Shown here: piece by piece, positions 5,169-7,922 of the stretch
Position numbering within the stretch: position 1 is the stretch's first letter
Layout: every line of letters begins with the position of its first letter
Assembly: GCA_959596505.1 (NCBI GenBank)
Contig: CAUFWM010000060.1
Span: 1-7,922, forward strand
From: an uncultured Collinsella sp.
GTDB lineage: Bacteria > Actinomycetota > Coriobacteriia > Coriobacteriales > Coriobacteriaceae
Reading direction: 5' to 3'
DNA: 7,922 bases
Position numbers and translations under genes: made by a program
Notes under the pieces: generated by a model
Database searches by the model: none
What the model saw: only the letters and a program-made list of their open reading frames with translations
Told to the model about the DNA's origin: nothing

Positions 5169-5183
5169 AATATCGAGTATAGT
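5155..5183 (+). promoter_or_regulatory. Promoter of the arsR-sdpI operon
   Basis: TAGACA (5155-5160) and TATAGT (5178-5183) each match five of six consensus bases with an ideal 17-bp spacer. The start near 5190 gives a leader of about 28 bases before the ATG at 5218. This is the clearest promoter in the window. Confidence 0.75.
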
Positions 5184-5217
5184 GTGCGCGTCGTGAAAGA
5201 TAGTGAGAGGAGGTTCT

Positions 5218-5496
5218 ATGCCGGGAGAGGGATTTAAGGCGCTGGCGGATCCAACGCGGCGGCGCATTTTGGAGCTGCTGCGCGAGGGCAACCGCACGGC
5301 AGGGGAGCTTGCCGAGCATTTTGACATCAGCAAGCCGTCCCTCAGCCATCATTTGGCAACGCTCAAAAACGCCGGGTTGGTGACCGATGAGCGCCATGGT
5401 CAAAACATCGTATACAGCTTAAACACCACCGTCATGCAGGACTTGATCGGTTGGTTTATGGGCTTTACAAACACTGAAGGTGATGAGGATGAATAA
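5218..5496 (+). CDS. ArsR-family winged-helix repressor, SdpR-like
   Basis: This 92-residue regulator has the ArsR winged helix-turn-helix: FKALADPTRRRILELL (6-21), TAGELAEHFDI (27-37), a recognition helix in SKPSLSHHLATLKNAGLV (38-55), and a beta-wing at DERHGQNIVYSLN (57-69). The metal-binding ELCVCDL box of classical arsenic sensors is absent, so it probably does not sense metal. The next gene overlaps its end and encodes an SdpI-like membrane protein. The pairing matches Bacillus subtilis sdpRI, where SdpI holds the repressor SdpR at the membrane once toxin is bound. The ATG at 5218 is preceded by AGGAGG (5208-5213, 4 bases away); the upstream in-frame GTG at 5203 overlaps the ribosome binding site and is rejected. 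It is probably autoregulated through the palindrome upstream. Confidence 0.88.
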   Translation: MPGEGFKALADPTRRRILELLREGNRTAGELAEHFDISKPSLSHHLATLKNAGLVTDERHGQNIVYSLNTTVMQDLIGWFMGFTNTEGDEDE

Positions 5497-6193
5497 CGAA
5501 AACAAGGGCATTCACGCCACGGGGGTATCGTCGCGCGTGTGGATTGCGCTGGTCGCTCTATGCGTCGCCAATGTCGCAGCGCATCTGATAGTGATGCCGA
5601 GCTTGCCTGCGCAGATTCCCACGCACTGGGGCGCGAACGGCGCCGTCGACGGTTGGGGCCCTAGCTGGATGGCCTCCGCGCTCGGCGTGCTGCCTCTGGC
5701 GCTTCTCGCAATGTTCTGCGTGGTGCCGCGCATCGATCCCAAAGGTGAGGCATATCGAACCTCCGGCAAGTTCTATCAGGGCTTCGTAATCGCCTTTACC
5801 TTGTTCATGTGTGCCATAAGCTGGTTGGGTGAGCTTACGGTCTGGGGCGTGGTGCCGGCGGTCGGTTCGGTCAACGTGCTGATTTCCGGTGCTATCGGTT
5901 TGCTGTTCATCGGCGTAGGCAACTACCTGCCGCGTGTGAAGCAAAACTACACGCTGGGCATCAAGACGCCTTGGGCGCTTGCCGACCCCGAAAACTGGCG
6001 ACGCACGCAGCGCTTTGGCGGTGCTTGCTTTATGGTGCTGGGCGTTGGTCTGATTGTGATGGGTGTGGCGGGCAGCGTGCTATCGAGTGAGGTCGTCGCC
6101 GCGGTGATTGCGGTGCTGGCGTTTGGATCGGCCGGAGCTGCCTACGTCTATTCGTATCTGCTGTGGCGCAAATCGCAGCGAGCCGCTCGCTAA
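5489..6193 (+). CDS. SdpI-family (DUF1648) membrane protein
   Basis: This 234-residue integral membrane protein has about six spans (near 16-36, 59-80, 98-118, 128-148, 178-198 and 202-226). The DUF1648 motif LPAQIPTHWGANGAVDGWG is at 39-57. The SdpI motif GNYLPRVKQNYTLGIKTPWA is at 144-163, followed by WRRTQRFGG (170-178). In B. subtilis, SdpI gives immunity to the SdpC toxin and signals by sequestering SdpR. It overlaps the repressor gene by 8 bases, so the two are translationally coupled. The ATG at 5489 is preferred because AAGG (5477-5480) is well spaced; the ATG at 5483 and GTG at 5480 are alternatives. No sdpABC genes are present, so any cognate toxin is foreign, elsewhere, or possibly the divergent small peptide. 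A terminator follows. Confidence 0.85.
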   Translation: MNNENKGIHATGVSSRVWIALVALCVANVAAHLIVMPSLPAQIPTHWGANGAVDGWGPSWMASALGVLPLALLAMFCVVPRIDPKGEAYRTSGKFYQGFVIAFTLFMCAISWLGELTVWGVVPAVGSVNVLISGAIGLLFIGVGNYLPRVKQNYTLGIKTPWALADPENWRRTQRFGGACFMVLGVGLIVMGVAGSVLSSEVVAAVIAVLAFGSAGAAYVYSYLLWRKSQRAAR

Positions 6194-6257
6194 GGTTGCG
6201 GAAAACTAGCGTACGCAGTTCATAGTATGTTAAGGGGGACTTTTCCCAGGTAGTATT

Positions 6258-6285
6258 AGGGGTGTGGGCAACCATGCCCCTTTTT
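6258..6285 (+). terminator. Intrinsic terminator after the sdpI-like gene
   Basis: GGGG (6259-6262) pairs with CCCC (6277-6280), and the stem continues with two G-U pairs and three Watson-Crick pairs to a GCAA tetraloop (6268-6271). TTTTT follows at 6281-6285. It lies 65 bases after the sdpI-like stop codon and 92 bases before ettA, so it separates the two transcripts unless it serves as a leader attenuator for ettA. Confidence 0.85.
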
Positions 6286-6376
6286 CGTTAAGTTTCAGAG
6301 CTGATTTCCTCATTTCGTTTCTACTAAAGCGAAACAAGAATAGGGAAACAGCAGGTAGAAAGGATAAAACAGGCAA

Positions 6377-7922
6377 ATGGCGGAGTTTATCTACCAGATG
6401 TATCAGGCTCGTAAGGCCCATGGCGACAAGGTAATCCTTGACGACGTGACCCTGAGCTTCTACCCCGGTGCCAAGATCGGCGTCGTGGGCCCCAACGGCA
6501 TGGGTAAGTCGACCCTGCTCAAGATCATGGCCGGTATCGAGGAGGTCTCAAACGGCGATGCCAGGCTCACCCCCGGCTACACCGTGGGTATCCTGCAGCA
6601 GGAGCCGCCGCTCGATGACGACAAGACCGTCATCGAGAACGTGCGCATGGCGTTTGGCGATATGATCGCCAAGGTCGATCGCTTCAATAAGATCGGCGAG
6701 GAGATGTGCGATCCGGACTGCGACATGGACGCCCTCATGGCCGAGATGGGCAAGCTCCAGGACGAGATCGACGCCGCCGACGGCTGGGATATCGATTCCA
6801 AGCTCGGCCAGGCCATGGACGCCCTCCAGCTGCCCGATTCCGACATGCCGGTCAACGTGCTCTCCGGCGGCGAGCGCCGTCGCGTGGCCCTGTGCAAGCT
6901 GCTGCTTGAGGCTCCCGACCTGTTGCTGCTCGACGAGCCCACCAACCACCTGGACGCGGAGTCGATCCTGTGGCTCGAGCACTTCCTGCACAACTACCAG
7001 GGTGCGGTCCTTGCCGTCACGCACGACCGCTACTTCCTGGACAACGTTGCCGAGTGGATCTGCGAGGTCGATCGCGGCCACCTTTATCCCTACAAGGGCA
7101 ACTACTCCACGTATCTGGAGACCAAGGCCGCGCGTATCGAGGCCCAGGGCAACCGCGACGCCAAGCTCGCCAAGCGCATGGAGGCCGAGCTTGAGTGGGT
7201 GCGCAGCTCGCCCAAGGCCCGCCAGGCCAAGAACAAGGCCCGTCTCGCTCGCTACGAGGAGATGGAGGCCGAGGCCCGCGCAAGCCAGAAGCTCGACTGG
7301 ACCGACATCCGCATCCCTGTGGGCCCGCGTCTGGGCAACAAGGTGCTCGAGGCTCATCACCTGCACAAGGAGTTCGATGGCCGTGTGCTCATCGACGATC
7401 TTTCGTTTACGCTGCCGCGCAACGGCATCGTGGGCGTGATCGGTCCCAACGGCGTGGGCAAGACCACACTGTTCAAGACTATCGTGGGCCTGGAGCCGCT
7501 CACCTCGGGCGAGCTCGAGATTGGCGAGACCGTCAAGATCTCCTATGTCGATCAGAACCGTTCTGGCATCGATCCCGACAAGAACCTATGGGAGGTCGTC
7601 TCGGACGGTCTGGACCACATGATGGTCGGTGAGACCGAGGTTCCGAGTCGCGCGTATGTGGCGAGCTTTGGCTTTAAGGGCCAGGAGCAGCAGAAGCGCG
7701 CCGGCGTGCTCTCGGGCGGCGAGCGTAACCGTCTGAACCTGGCGCTTACGCTCAAGCAGGGTGGCAACCTGCTGCTCCTCGACGAGCCCACGAACGACCT
7801 CGATATCGAGACGCTCTCCTCGCTTGAGGCGGCGCTGCTCGAGTTCCCGGGCTGCAGTGTGGTCATCAGCCACGACCGTATGTTCCTGGACCGCGTCGCC
7901 ACGCACATTCTGGCGTGGGAGG
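6377..7922 (+). CDS. ettA: ABC-F translation factor EttA (energy-dependent translational throttle), 3' partial
   Basis: The first 515 residues of a soluble ABC-F protein are present; E. coli EttA has 555, so about 40 are missing past the window end. Domain 1 has Walker A GPNGMGKST (38-46), signature LSGGERRR (162-169), Walker B LLLLDEPTNHLD (182-193, E187) and switch H216. The arm insert typical of EttA lies at about 94-140, and the P-site tRNA-interacting linker at about 245-320. Domain 2 has Walker A GPNGVGKTT (356-364), signature LSGGERNR (445-452), Walker B LLLLDEPTNDLD (465-476, E470) and H499. EttA binds the ribosomal E site and gates the first peptide bond according to ATP/ADP level. 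There is no membrane domain. The ATG at 6377 gives the family start MAEFIYQM; its ribosome binding site is weak (AAAGGA 12 bases or AGG 3 bases upstream). Confidence 0.95.
   Translation, partial: MAEFIYQMYQARKAHGDKVILDDVTLSFYPGAKIGVVGPNGMGKSTLLKIMAGIEEVSNGDARLTPGYTVGILQQEPPLDDDKTVIENVRMAFGDMIAKVDRFNKIGEEMCDPDCDMDALMAEMGKLQDEIDAADGWDIDSKLGQAMDALQLPDSDMPVNVLSGGERRRVALCKLLLEAPDLLLLDEPTNHLDAESILWLEHFLHNYQGAVLAVTHDRYFLDNVAEWICEVDRGHLYPYKGNYSTYLETKAARIEAQGNRDAKLAKRMEAELEWVRSSPKARQAKNKARLARYEEMEAEARASQKLDWTDIRIPVGPRLGNKVLEAHHLHKEFDGRVLIDDLSFTLPRNGIVGVIGPNGVGKTTLFKTIVGLEPLTSGELEIGETVKISYVDQNRSGIDPDKNLWEVVSDGLDHMMVGETEVPSRAYVASFGFKGQEQQKRAGVLSGGERNRLNLALTLKQGGNLLLLDEPTNDLDIETLSSLEAALLEFPGCSVVISHDRMFLDRVATHILAWE

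Noticed and set aside
6548..7366. 272-codon minus-strand frame opposite ettA
   Set aside because: It mirrors the ABC-F coding sequence and has no independent support.

Overview
The window looks like chromosomal DNA from a moderately high-GC anaerobic actinobacterium of the Coriobacteriia, most likely Collinsella. That placement is inferred from base composition, codon choice and the look of the proteins (especially the EttA and FrlD-like proteins); no search was run. There are eight ordinary protein genes (one cut by the window end), one 28-codon gene, and several structured intergenic regions. No tRNA, rRNA, CRISPR array, transposase or phage gene was seen.

Left part (1-2900, + strand): after about 400 bases of A/T-rich upstream DNA come a Cof-type HAD phosphatase (411-1253), a strong intrinsic terminator, a beta-phosphoglucomutase-like HAD hydrolase (1317-1976) and a PfkB sugar kinase resembling fructoselysine 6-kinase FrlD (2037-2900). 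Together they suggest handling of phosphorylated sugars, but no FrlB deglycase or transporter is in view.

Middle (2901-4756): the kinase gene converges on a minus-strand pair, tcdA (tRNA ct6A37 dehydratase, transcribed first) followed after 14 bases by a TatD-family metallohydrolase. The convergent gap holds an A/T-rich 229-base element bounded by nearly perfect 36-base inverted repeats, resembling a MITE or other intergenic repeat.

Right-middle (4757-6285): the 460-base gap upstream of tcdA is the most interesting part. It holds what looks like a complete type I toxin-antitoxin locus. A minus-strand 28-residue single-membrane-span peptide has an excellent ribosome binding site. Its predicted mRNA has a 12-base 5' end exactly complementary to its 3' end. 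A convergent + strand antisense RNA overlaps the 3' UTR and stop codon, and its terminator stem is continuous only when read on the + strand. Divergent from this peptide is an operon of an ArsR-type repressor and an SdpI-like six-span membrane protein, the arrangement of Bacillus sdpRI but without the sdpABC toxin genes. An 8-bp inverted repeat lies between the two divergent promoters.

Right end (6286-7922): after the sdpI-like terminator comes ettA, an ABC-F translation factor, cut off about 40 residues before its expected C-terminus.
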